In this document: positions 24,247 through 35,857 of the stretch, piece by piece
Layout of the letters: every line of letters starts with the position of its first letter
How positions within the stretch are numbered: the first letter of the stretch is position 1
Assembly (NCBI RefSeq): GCF_029227915.1
Contig: NC_079888.1
Span: forward strand, 4,043,001-4,103,000
Source: Hydractinia symbiolongicarpus
Taxonomy: Eukaryota; Cnidaria; Hydrozoa; Anthoathecata; Hydractiniidae
Length of the DNA stretch: 60,000 bases
Reading direction: 5' to 3'
Notes under the pieces: model-generated
What the model saw: the letters and a program-made list of their open reading frames with translations, nothing else
The model's database searches: none
What the model was told of the DNA's origin: nothing
Translations under genes and position numbers: made by a program

Positions 24247-24506
24247 ATTGCATATTCAGACTTCAGATTCTGATCAGTGTATATCTGATCGCAAAAGCTA
24301 TAGAAGAAGGGTCAAGAAGTCTACCGAACCTTGATCCTTTCGCTGCAATCGATACATTGGAGAACAATGAAGTATCTTCATTGCTGATTGGACAAGAAAC
24401 CATCGATCCCGTAGAGGTGGCAAGTTTTGTTACCTACAATGGCGAAGATGATAGTGACGCAGAGGAGTGGTCTGTGATATTTGATCTTACATTTGTTACA
24501 GTTTAG
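24247..24506 (+). CDS. Possible terminal exon, unknown protein
   Basis: A frame open to TAG at 24504-24506 has protein-like composition: AIEEGSRSLPNLDPFAAI, DTLENNEVSSLLIGQETIDP, VEVASFVTYNGEDDSDAEEW, then SVIFDLTFVTV. It is acidic and balanced, unlike the AT-driven translations around it. There is no ATG, so it would be a 3' exon. A possible acceptor is the AG at 24276-24277. No upstream exon was recognised and I do not recognise the protein. It could also be a fragment of a transposon gene. Confidence 0.3.
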
Positions 24507-25208
24507 TACTCTTTTTTGAATTTTGATGAAAAAGAGAGAAATGATATTTCATAAATCAGATTTTTTTTACACTCACGTACTATATTTGGTTTTTCTTGAC
24601 TTTCGATTTACCAAATTTCTTGCATCCGCAAAAACTTATTCTACAAAATATGCCATTTTTGGGTCACCCTCTGCAAAATTAAATTCTGCACAAATATCTT
24701 CCCTTAAGGTAATCAGGCGTGAAATGTAAAAATTCTTTCTCTTAAAGTGAATTACATAATTTTTTATAGCTGGCGGTAATAAACTCTTTGTAAGCACGTG
24801 CTGTTTTTCTTTCCATAATACTGGACAATTTAGGCTAAAAGTAAGGAAATAATTTAAAAGGAGCCTCTTTATGATAACACTTAAAAATATCGCTTTTATA
24901 ACAGACCCATTGATGTCTAAGACATATTAGCCTGGTCTTTAAAATCATAAGGTGGCATTATACACTATAAATCACCAATCCAACCGAAAAGATTGATCGC
25001 TCCCAACACATGATATTTGTTGCCGAAATGTAAAAAGTGTAACTACATGTATACGTATAGGTGTGACTGCGTAGCAAAATGTACACCGTGCTTTCTTTAA
25101 AAAGTAAGGTTTCTACATTGTGGGTCAGATGATCCACCTGGAGTTTCACAAAATTTAAGACATTATGTTCTGTAAGCAAAAGGTTTCTTACTTCGCTTAC
25201 TTGTGCAA

Positions 25209-25352
25209 ACAGTGGAATCTCTCTATCTCAACTACTCTCTATCTCGAACTAAAGTCTTGGTCCCTTTGTGGTCCACGTAAGGTATTTTCCTTTCTTCATC
25301 TCGAACAAATTTTTTGGTCCCTTACGAGTTACAGATAGAGAGATTCCACTGT
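25209..25352. mobile_element. pogo/Tigger-like MITE
   Basis: Perfect 20-bp inverted ends, ACAGTGGAATCTCTCTATCT at 25209-25228 and its reverse complement at 25333-25352. CAGT-GGA-CTCTCT ends followed by TCTCGAAC-type sequence are known from pogo/Tigger members of Tc1/mariner. A TA follows the right end; the left flank has AA, so the TA duplication is not intact. It has no coding capacity. Confidence 0.75.
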
Positions 25353-25774
25353 ATTTGAAATTAGAAAAGCTTTACTACTACACAGAGCATTATGTACAAG
25401 TCAGAAACTATTTTAGTTTCTCAGGTAAAATATTTAATAATACAAAAGTAATTCATTCTTCTATACTCCATTGTTTAAATTAATATGTTTCCGGATGAAC
25501 CATATCTAAAAAACGTATACCTTAAAGTTTCTAAGTGTTTTTTCGCCACTTGTGTCTTGATTAACATTTGCGTGTTGAAATGAAACATGTCATGTATTCT
25601 TTCCTCAATCACAAAATTACAACACCGACCAAAAAAACAAAATCACAACACTAACTTAAATTTCGTATCTAACCATTTCAAACTTCATACAACACCAGAA
25701 AGCCTTTTACAACAGTAACTGATGAAATTGGACACGCTTTAAATAGTAATGGAAAAAAATGAGCAAGAAATCGA
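25353..25774. other. No gene; left flank of the duplication
   Basis: AT-rich, with no supported coding sequence. The duplicated block begins at GAAAAATTAATAAATT, position 25775. Confidence 0.4.
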
Positions 25775-26967
25775 GAAAAATTAATAAATTTTTGCACGTA
25801 GCTACAGTAAAAAAATTAAATTGGTTTGAGACTTTTTTTCGTTATGTAGTATTGTTTGTTTCCGCCAAAAATGTTTTTCGTAACATTTTTTTATTTTGTT
25901 GGGTGATCAATAACTTTGAAATTGTTGTTACTATTAGCGAAATATTGAACGGTTAAATTACAGATGCTTAAACTTTCTATTTTGAATCTGGCCTGAATGA
26001 GATTCATGCGTTTCATCCCTATTATTCAAAATTAAAAGTGATAAACGCTGAGCTAGCTCCTTTAATCATATCATCATCTACTTTGTTAATTGTTAGTGGT
26101 ACGAGATGAAGGATAAATTAGAAGAAATTAATATATGCTCGCACATTCAGCGAAAAAATAATTAGATTATTTAAAAACTTTTGTCATTATATAACATTGT
26201 TTGGTTTCAGCCAAAAATATTCTTTCTTAACATTTCTTATTTTGTTACAGTTAGATGAGAGATAGCTTAGTCTTTCTATTTTGAATCTGACCTGGATTAG
26301 ATTCATGCTTTTCATACTAACTATTAACAATTAGATGAGTTAGCATCCTCTTTTTCATTGTAAGAGACATTGATAGTTCATAGGAAAATATCTACTACTA
26401 TTCACAAGGTAAGAAATGGATACATTACATACAGATACAGGAGAGACTTGTAAAAACATAAATAGAGGGCATGAGAAATGAACAGAACAATAGCTAGTAT
26501 GTTCTAAGTTATCATGGTGCTACCCAAAGATTGCACAGACGTACTCATAGAGGAATAATTCAGAAAACATAATTGATTGTCTACAGTTCTTTCGGGATCA
26601 AATTGAATCAAGCTGAAAATTTGCAGATAATTTTGTTTTCTGTACGGTTCATTAAACCCTTAAGGTTTACTGCATTATTTTAAGTGATTTCAACATAATT
26701 TTCTGACCATAAGTTTTGGTCTTATTAAAAAGAATCAGCCAGCAATCAGTAAAGATTCTTACGCCTGCATATTTTTCCAAATAAATATAATAAATACAAA
26801 TATAAAGCTATTCCCTAAAAACACCGTACAAAAATTAACCTTAACCACGCATTAAATAAAGTTCAGGGCCATTGCGTAAAATCTTTAAAATAAATTGACT
26901 CAAAGATATGCTACTGTTCGATGTTATTAAAGGACTTCTTTTAAAGTAAAAGCAATATCTGCACGAA

Positions 26968-28314
26968 TCAGTCAAGGTAACGGACACTGGAGAGCACTGA
27001 AAAGGTTTTGTATAAGACATTTAAATATTCACCTACCCCAGTTACTGCAACGTACAATTTTGTGTCTAACCATGTCAAACTTCTCCTTTTGCGACTTTGT
27101 CTTAAATGGTAGTAAAGATTGATAGAATTACCTTCATGTTTCTTTTGTTTTGTTGGAAATACATGTTTCTTAATGGGCGCAGGCGTTGCTTTAACCATTC
27201 CATAGCAAGTAAATCCAGGAGGGCAATAAGGCACGCGTTTGTAAGCCGCATGTGTTGGCAAAACACCAGTGCTGCCTGCTTTCGCGCGAATCATATGTGG
27301 TTTATATGTAAATGTGACAAATCCAAAACATGTCATAGTATTTGGACAGTTCCTGGGAGGTGTTATTGGCTTCTCAGTAACATTTACCCAGCCCATGCAT
27401 ATAATACCTTTTGGACAGCGTGGTTGCTTACTGATTACTATTGTAACGTTAGTTTTCGGAGAAATAGTTGCCTTTGTGCCATTTCGGGATAACACATTTC
27501 TTCGTAACCTGTTCTTTTGCGTACGCTTTTGTTTAAGTGAAAATGATTTGATGATGTAAGAATGATCAAAAGATTCCTCAACGTTAATATTAAGGTGTTC
27601 TTCACTCCAATCGTCGACTGTTTCCACAGTGGGTAAAGGGCAGCTTTTGGAAATCTGTTTCCTTAGGCATTTCTCGTAACGATAAAGCGAATCTTTAATT
27701 TTGGAATTCACAGTTTTGCTCAGAGGAAAAGGCTTGTATTCATTTTTGTCATTAGAAAATATTTTAATATGGAATATTTCATCATGGGTAACTTTCCCGG
27801 CACCTTTATTTACATCCACGTCGAAGCTGCTATCTCGCTTACAAATTTTTGCAGTGTACTCGAGGGCATTGTTTTTGTCAATTCCAACCTTGTATTGGCA
27901 TAGAATCGTACATTTCACCTAAATGAAATGTATTTATAGTTAATACAGTTAATAGCAAAGCAGGGTAATTAGTAATACTACTTTATAATCAGCCAGGGTA
28001 ACACTGTTTATTTGTAACAAAAAATGGTATACAATCGCTCATTATATGATTGATTAACAGAAAATAATTCTTAATTAACAATAAATTTTGTGGTCAAATG
28101 GCTTGTAAATGTGCCTATGATATCTGTGGTGTTATTATAGAAAGTGCAAAAAAGTATGAGAAACAGAATTAAACATGCAGAATGCATTGAATTGCTTGCC
28201 GAATGATTTCTACAGAATCTTTTAAATATATACTAATATGAGAAATGTCAAATAGCGTTGACTAACCTGTGAGATGGCACTGACAATCAGAATAACATAT
28301 CGTATTAATTCCAT
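26968..28314 (-). CDS. Secreted Cys-repeat precursor, copy 1 (two exons)
   Basis: Exons 28314-28267 and 27918-26968 join in phase 0 across GT/AG sites. The 332-residue product begins MELIRYVILIVSAISQ, a signal peptide encoded by its own exon, and continues VKCTILCQYKVG. I do not recognise the family. It has three spaced repeats of the form CPxxxxCxGxVxxT: CPKGIICMGWVNVT at about residue 184, CPNTMTCFGFVTFT at 207 and CPPGFTCYGMVKAT at 248. Basic sites KNRLRR (151-156) and SRKRR (291-295) could be cut by furin-like proteases, freeing the repeat segment. Several N-glycosylation sites are present. A GTAGGT near the 3' end could be a donor, so the last ~20 residues are less certain. Confidence 0.8.
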
Positions 28315-28399
28315 GTTTCTCCAACTTTTTCTTGTTTTTCGCTTTAAGGATAAACCTTTGTTGCAAATGTGATAATAGAAAGAAAGAGAATACCGCGTC

Positions 28400-28406
28400 T
28401 TTTATA
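28400..28406 (-). promoter_or_regulatory. TATA box, Cys-repeat gene copy 1
   Basis: Minus strand TATAAAA, 86-92 nt upstream of the ATG at 28314, which predicts a leader of about 60 nt. The surrounding bases are almost unchanged in copy 2 (44491-44497). Confidence 0.5.
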
Positions 28407-28744
28407 ATAGTGTACACTGGTACCGGGGGCGGGAACATTTCGATAAAGTTTTTTCAAGGTTGTAGGATTACCTATCACGAGACATCATTGGTGGTACTTA
28501 TAACGCCGACGCTAATTATGATTAACAGTCACTAATAATATTAATTTTACATGGTTTTTATATGCAATAGAAAACTTTAAACATTTATGTGGTATGAACT
28601 TATTTTTTAGGACATCAATTAATTGATTCCAAGAGTTCGTGATCATTGAATTATTTACAAACAAGAAAATCCATCGCGTAAAAAATAATATTTTTGTAAA
28701 AATCAGGCTGTTAAGATGTTAGTTTCAGATAATCTTCCTGTTTA

Positions 28745-28870
28745 CCGAATGTTTTTTATTATATTAAGGCATAAAAAAATTGTTCCTTCCTTTCGACCTA
28801 TTATCACTTGCTGAATAATATCCGTGCAAATAGCTATCATATGTGCTTTTACTGTGTCTGGGTTAGGCGT
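28745..28870 (-). repeat. KEGTIF-family segment C, copy 1
   Basis: The minus strand encodes ICTDIIQQVIIGRKEGTIF within a 62-codon frame starting near 28930, and its DNA aligns with segment A (23.9 kb) and segment B (38.0 kb) around AAAGGAAGGAACAATTTTT and AAACAGGAA. It is the most diverged of the three. Confidence 0.45.
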
Positions 28871-28930
28871 GAATTTTTGCGCATCATCTTTGGTTGTATT
28901 TTGACAAGACATGATGTGTAATAATGGCAA

Positions 28931-31900
28931 TCACTTTAATAAATCAAGTTATAAAATTTAATTTTATAACGTCATTTTTACAAATTCGGGAACACTTCTA
29001 ATCAAAGTCGAATAATGAAATTTACCGCCAGCTAAACACTTAGTAGAATGTCATGCTTACAGCTGGTTTCATTTGTTTATGCAACTCAATGATGCCATAA
29101 ATTATTGTTCCAATGAATTCTGAGAAAAAAAAGACCACCGGTAACATCTCCCACACTTGCATTTGCTTAAAAAAAAACAGAATTACACCCCCATAGAAGA
29201 TGATTGACATCTTGGTTGATTACAAAGTAAAAAAGGAATTGGCATTTAGAAATTTGATTCGATTAAAAAAATGCTAAAAATTATGTCACACTTGTGAATG
29301 TCGCAAAATCAGAAATTACGTACGGGAAATATTCTCTAAACAAAAGAAAATTATAGCTTTAAAATTATAAATAGATAGAATTTATAGAAAATTATAGGCA
29401 AAATACTTGATTATTAATTTGTATCCAAGATTGTAGTGTCTCTGCCTTTTGTTTGTTGCAGTTTGCATAATGATTAAAAAATTTGGACTAAAATATTATC
29501 CATGTTTGATCAGATTATATTCGCATCTTAGTAGGGCATGTAGTATACTTAAATAAATATTTACTCTGCGTTATTATTTCACTTCGACCGTTTAGTGATC
29601 CAAGATTCTAACTTTGGAGAAAGCATTTTTGCCGAGCCGGGCGATTTGATCTTAAGTAGGCTTTGCCTTATGGCTAAGCAAACCTTTTAAGCTAAGCTAA
29701 GTTATTTTTTACCTATCAGAATTTTGTTCCTTATTTCACATTTATTACATTGCCTTCATTGTTTTTAACTACTTTAAATTATGCGAGGAATCAGAAGAAT
29801 AAAAGAGCTGAGTAAAATTGTTTTACACTTTAACAAAATCAACTTGTATGGAAATACATCCAACAAAGTCTCAACTTTGCTTATAGCGAAGTTTCGCAAG
29901 TACTCTGGTTCGAAGCAATAATAAAGCTGTGTGACTCGATATTAAAACCCAGTTTTGATTGGCTTGGGAAAATTCGCTCAATGAAAGAACATCAAATTTT
30001 TTTTGGCATAAACAAACAAAATCACGCGCACTTGATTAAGGTTTAAATTTATTTCATTGCATTCCATTCAATTGAATTTAATTTTTATATATATATTGAG
30101 TCTTTTAAGGATAAATGAACTGAAAAGCACTATAATTTAATAGGAACTAAAAAAACATCCCTTTGCAAGATTGAAAAAACAAACACAAACTATTTCTCAG
30201 ATTCTAAACTTAACGTATTATTGATGTATCTCGCATATTATATTTTAATGATTTTCAGCATACATTGCAAATATCTTTCAAGCATAATTTGTCTGATATA
30301 GGACACACATAAAGACAAACATGGAAGGAAGTCGTAATACGTCGTGAATGTCTATACACAATCTTATTGATTGGGAAATGGCTTAAATACTTATAGTTTC
30401 TTTCCATGGATTTTTTACTTAGTAAACACGGATGTAAAGCAGAAAAGCGCAGGCTTTATCAAGATATTTTTCTTTTCTAAATCTATATTATTATTAGAAT
30501 GATTTTTTGATCGCTTTGTTTTTTTATCTAAGACAATGATCAAATATAGTAAAAAATGAAAACAAGACTGATATTCCAGCTAAGCCTGAATATAACTGAC
30601 ATTGTGCTATAGATAATGTTGGAACGTTTTAAAATCCAATTGAACAAGCAATGAAGTGCCACTATTAATTAACTATAAAGTGTATACTTTCCCGAAGTTT
30701 GACTAAGCAGAGAAAACATTCCCACCAATGAAATTACGTATCTTTTCCCTAACATTACAGAGAATAACGTAACATATGTTCTCGAATTACCTTTTGGTTT
30801 GCAAAGGATACAGCGTATGCAAAGAATAGGTTTCAACTATATATTATGTTGATATTATTGATATTTGTGAACGCTAAATAATGGGAAAAGTTTACCTTAA
30901 TTAAAAGAGAAATTAGTAATTTTGTGTCTATTTCGTGTGAATTTTATTTGAGGTTATTTTATCAAATTAGAACAATTAGTTTGGTGATAAAAAGCACAAA
31001 AACATTTGCGACGCCATTTTTTAAATAGATTGTCCTGTAAGTGTAAGCAACTGGTCCTTTTTATTGATCCTTTTGTTCTGCTGATGCTGCAAGTAATCAC
31101 AAGAACTGAATAAAGCATTTTAGAACAAAAATTGCTTTGTCATTTACTGCTTTCATTTCCTAATAAAAATGCAACACCGGCAGATGTGCTTGCTGAGGTT
31201 AATTATAATATAGCGCTCAGTATTTCTTTCTTGACATTCTTACTATTTCATAGAACATTTAGACCACGCGTGGTTATTTAAACATTTTTGGTTTTCATAA
31301 ATAAACGATGGCGTAAATTAGTCACAGAGTGAGTTCTACGAAATATCGACAAACAAATAAAATCTCCCACACTGGACCTTGCAAATAAAAATACACCCAC
31401 GGAGATGATGTAGCACATTATGTTGCGTTCACAACTAATAAATTGTGATATTACACAGTGAAAAAAGTATTCTAATGAGAAATAGTATGCGGAAAAAATT
31501 ATCAATTCGAAAGTCTTTTTGATTTAATTTCTATATCAGGTTTTATATCAGGTTAATATATTATTAAACTTTATTATATTGAGATAGACGAAATCGAAGT
31601 ATGTTAGCGAAGATCAAAGTATTATTCCCTTTATGATCCGAGACCTGATTGGGGTGAACCAATCTTGAAAGAGATTGCACACACTGATATGGCATTATAC
31701 TTTCCATCTACATACAAAAATTTTGCGGTTATTCAATCTAACTGACCACCTGTTAAAACCTTAATATTTCTGTTCCAAAAGTTTGTTTTAAATTCAAAAT
31801 GCCAAGATAGACACATAGAATTCAAATACAGTGCTATTATCAATTTACCTGACAATCCACATTGCTCGTATAGGATTGACACACATGAAGAAAAAACGGA

Positions 31901-32845
31901 AAGGAAGTCGTTATAGCTGGTGAACGTTCAACTCCCACTTGGAAAACGCATCAATTATGTAATAAAATGGGGAAGCAGGAAAAAAGTTCAAGTCTTACGT
32001 TTAGGAAGGAAGAGAGGAAGCCTGCTATCATATGAGTAACGGGTTGGCCAATACTACCAGCAGACAAATATATAAAAAATACATCCTTACGAATAAATGA
32101 GTTAATTTAATAATCTGAAATGAAATTGGGTTTTTGGTATTGCAAGTTAACTCCTTGATGAAATCTTTGGTCAATGCGTAAGTCAAAAATTGCATAAACA
32201 ATGCACACTAAAAGTGTAATCTCTGATCGACTTTTATGCTGTCAGTTGGTAATGATAATGTCAGTGGAAGAAGGGCATGTAGGATATTGGTAAATTTGTA
32301 TTCCACCACCAACAGCCGTTATTCATTATGGTCATTAGGCAAAGAACATTTAAAAAAAAGTATTTACGCTCAAAACTGAAAAACCGATCTTACCGACTCA
32401 CAATGTCAGCGATACGTGTTTCAAGTAAAAAGATGAGGGAACAAAAAAATTGTTGGCGTCCATAAATTTAATCTCGGCCTAATATTTTATTTTATGCTAT
32501 ACAGCATCCATGCAAAACTCATGTAAAGAAATGAAGCCATTTTTAAATTGCTTGATGGCTTTTAATCAACCTCAGTTCCAAAATAATTGATACATGATAC
32601 ATGAATAAAATTTTAATTAAACAAGTATGATCCCAGTTTGTATTTTGACGCTTATGAAGATGACTATTGACCTCATTGCTACAAAAAGGTGTCCGTAATT
32701 GAGGGTATCCGTCTTTTGGAGCTTTTATGTCGGCCTAAAATTTGAAGTTTAAACCCTTTTTTAGAAAAGGAAAGTTGTATTTGGTTTATATAGTTGTTAA
32801 GTGAAGTCTTCTAAAAAAATTAAAGGAATTAAGCACATAATTTAT
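28931..32845. other. Duplicated non-coding stretch, copy 1
   Basis: AT-rich with no supported gene. Two places share ATCTCCCACACT...ACACCC (29148-29194 and 31360-31397), hinting at further old internal duplication; read on the minus strand each gives a short hydrophobic frame, but these do not stay open in a consistent way and are not called. Confidence 0.35.
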
Positions 32846-33472
32846 TTATATGTCCTTAGTTAACTGTTGATTTTTGTTTCTAACTCGAATAATTGAGGTT
32901 AAGGGAGCTCTTTCATGTTTTTTAAACACGCTTATAAGTTTATCAAGTAGCATTAATGCTTCAAATACAGTTGTATCAAAAACTTTCTCTTCAACCTGGG
33001 TATTCTCACCTTCTTCTTTATCATCAAAAGAAACCACTCCTAATACATCCTTAATTCCAAATTATTTGCGGATATATTTAGCCACACCTTTTTGCACTGA
33101 GCTTACTCTCTAATCGACTGCATTAATTACAGACACTAAACTGCCTTTTTCGACATCAAAATCAATGTGATTCTTAATATTAGTATCACAGCCGGAATAT
33201 GTGAGTTCTTCAAAAATTCCTCATTAACGCTTTCACCTTCAAATTCGTTTGTTTTCTTGGTTAAGCTACATTTGGCGGAACAATTCTTAACAGTTTCAGC
33301 AGTCCCCTCTTTTTTAATAATTGGTGACCCACTTGAGAACTTGGAGAATATCGTTTTTATCGAGATTTTTGCTGGACACGCGTAATAACATAGTGAACCA
33401 ACTTCCTAAAATAAGTTCATTTAAAGCTTTATAATATCTTGGCATGTAGACACTGTAGATTAGTTCATTAAA
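32846..33472 (-). pseudogene. Decayed unknown gene, copy 1 (split by LINE)
   Basis: On the minus strand the 5' part lies beyond the LINE at 35775-35857 and the rest runs 33472 to 32846. Protein-like blocks in order are MPRYYKVLNELILGSW, RVSSKNLDKNDILQVLKWVT, AETVKNCSAKCSLTKKTNEF, YSGCDTNIKNHIDFDVEKGS and VSFDDKEEGENTQVEEKVFD, then KLISVFKKHERAPLTSIIRV and NKNQQLTKDI. Frameshifts and in-frame stops separate them. The same breaks occur in copy 2, so decay came before the duplication. I do not recognise the protein. Confidence 0.55.
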
Positions 33473-33509
33473 TAAATGGGAAACCTTTCAAGAAACATTT
33501 GTAAATGTA

Positions 33510-35575
33510 TTGAACAAACACGCTCCAAGAAAGAAAAAGATCATACGAGGAAACCAAAAGCCCCACTTCAATAAAAATCTTCGTAAGGCGATAATGAAAC
33601 GTTCTATGCTAAAACGACGGGCAATTAAAACTGGAAAGCCAGAAGACGTATCCATCTACAAAAGACACCGAAACTACGTCACTAAACTTAACAAAGAAAT
33701 TAAAACAGAATTTATGAATAAACTCCCCATTAAGAAAAATACAAAACCTTTTTGGGTGGTATGTAAACCTTATTTTTCAAATAAGCATGCAGCTGGAAAC
33801 AGCAGCAATATTATTTTAATTGAACAAGGAAACATAATGACTAAATCAAATGATATTGCAAAAACATTTAATTGTTACTTTGGAAATATTGTAAGTTCTT
33901 TAAATTTATACAACTGGCCGGGTGAAAACTTTGAGGATGACCTTGACATAATAGATAACATAATTAACAAATTTAAATTCCATCCAAGCGTCCTGGCCAT
34001 TAAACAAAATACAATAATTAATGGAATCTTTACTTTTAAAAAAGTATCATTAGATGACATTAAAAGGACTATTAAAAACTTACCTACAAACAAAGCTTCT
34101 AGTGGGGAAATTCCCGTTAAAATTCTTAAACAAAGTGAGGGTGCTTTTAAACAACTACTCAATTGCATCAACAAATCGTTTGATAATAATGAATTCCCAG
34201 ACATATTGAAAGAGGCTGATGTATCACCTGTACATAACAAAGGTGACACCACGGATAAAAAAATTACCGACCTATAAGTGTTTTACCATTACTATCTAAG
34301 GTATTCGAAAAATTAATCTATGAACAACTTAATACGTACATACAACAGTATCTACACAAATTACTATGCGGATTCAGGAAATCACATTCAACTCAACACG
34401 CTTTATATAGATTAATTCAAGCATGGCAAAAAGAACTTGACAATGGTGGTTTTGTAGGGTCAGTACTAATGGACCTTTCTAAAGCTTATGACTGCCTATC
34501 ACACGATCTCCTGATTGCAAAGCTTGCTGCTTACGGTATCAGCACAAATAGTCTAAAATTACTTTTAAATTATCTCACATCCCGTAAACAAAGAGTTAAA
34601 ATAGGCTCATCATTTAGTGAATGGCTTGAGATTATTTGTGGTGTTCCCCAATGTTCCATTTTAGGACCACTCCTATTTAACATCTTTATTAATGACTTGT
34701 TTTTTGTTATTGTAGAATCAGAGGTATGTAATTTTGCCGACGACAATAAATTGTATGCATGTGGTTTGAAGTTGGCTACTCTACTAAATTCATTAACTGT
34801 TGATACACAAAATATGCTACATTGGTTTAAAATCAACTCACTAAAAGCCAACCCAACCAAATTTCAATTTATAATACTAGGTAAAAAAACAAGAGATAAA
34901 ATCACTCTACCACTTGAATCAGTTACTTTAAATGAGTCTGACCACGTTACACTCCTAGGTATTCAAATTGACAATAAATTAAACTTCAATCAACATATAA
35001 ACAACTTGTACTCGAAGGCAAATTTTAAACTTCATGCATTACGAAGACTACGACCTTATTTATCGCAACCCAAAGCAAAAATACTCAGCTCAAGCTTTAT
35101 ACAGAGTCAATTTAACTATGCACCCCTTATTTGGATGTTCTGCAGTAAAACTGCATATAGTAAAATAGAGCGAGTACATTATAAAACATTGAAGGTTGTA
35201 TACGATATAGTGAAAGCTGACTATATTGACATTTTAGAAAAATACAAGGACAAATCCATCCACCAACGCCACTTAAAAACTTTAGCAATAGAGGTGTTTA
35301 AAAGCATTAAGAATCTGAACCCTGAATTCATGTGGTGCTTATTTAGTTTTAACACATATCAATGTGAGCATAACCTCCGGAGAGGCCCTTCTTTGACTTT
35401 ACCTAAAGCTAAAACCACTACCTATGGTACAAATTCCATCTTGTATCAAAGTTGTTGGATATGGAATAATCTTCCCCGTGAAATTAAAAATAGTTCAACC
35501 ATTGAAAAGTTCACGGTTAAATTAGCTTGCCAGGATTCTATTTTATGTAATTGTAAAATATGTAAAAAAAAATAA
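33510..35575 (+). pseudogene. LINE reverse transcriptase, one frameshift
   Basis: The first frame (33510-34277) holds the N-terminal part, with KKVSLDDIKRTIKNLPTNKA. After a one-base loss in an A-run near 34256-34263 the second frame continues to 35575 with YRPISVLP, VLMDLSKAYDCLSHDLL (catalytic Asp kept), GVPQCSILGPLLF (Cys in place of the usual Gly) and FADDNKLYA (catalytic Asp pair kept), then the thumb and a C-terminal part ending CNCKICKKK. It is of the Jockey/CR1/L2 broad group of APE-type LINEs. With only one frameshift it is much younger than the LINE at 52-56 kb. Confidence 0.85.
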
Positions 35576-35642
35576 TGAAAAAAAAAAAAGTGTAAAATAT
35601 GAATTGTAAACTTTAATTTATCTTTGCCCAGAATGTTATTTT

Positions 35643-35645
<3 letters not shown>

Positions 35646-35689
<44 letters not shown>
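35646..35689. repeat. (ATT)n microsatellite
   Basis: About 15 perfect ATT units in the 3' untranslated part of the younger LINE. Confidence 0.95.
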
Positions 35690-35857
35690 TGTTACGTTAG
35701 TTGGTTTTTATTAGCGAAAGCTATCTTGTATATTTGACCAACGTTAAATAAAGAAACATACATACATACATAAACAATGAAGTTTTAAAGATATTCTGAT
35801 TGTTAAGTCTTAAAATGAATAAATTGAATACCGCAAAAATGCTAAATTTCCTCATTT

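Larger units (their letters stand above)
33473..35770 (+). mobile_element. 5'-truncated LINE present only in copy 1
   Basis: Inserted between ATTAAA and CAATGAAG, which are adjacent in copy 2 (49595-49608), giving a clean empty site. TAAA flanks both sides as a short target duplication. The 3' end is GTTAAATAAAGAAA followed by CATA repeats, and the 3' untranslated part contains an (ATT)n microsatellite at 35646-35689. It lacks the endonuclease part, so it is 5' truncated, typical of target-primed reverse transcription. Confidence 0.9.

Noticed and set aside
27106-27559. Plus-strand frames of 128 and 96 codons, also at 43198-43651
   Set aside because: They are antisense to the Cys-repeat exon, whose signal peptide, splice sites and repeats support the minus strand.
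31278-31505. 75-codon minus-strand frame with a hydrophobic, signal-like start (also 47433-47660)
   Set aside because: It stays open in both copies, but no splice partner, domain or plausible mature protein was found; composition is AT-driven.
32874-33385. Plus-strand frames of 72-79 codons opposite the decayed gene
   Set aside because: Rich in Ser/Thr/Leu as expected of the antisense of an acidic, Lys-rich protein. The minus strand gives coherent blocks.
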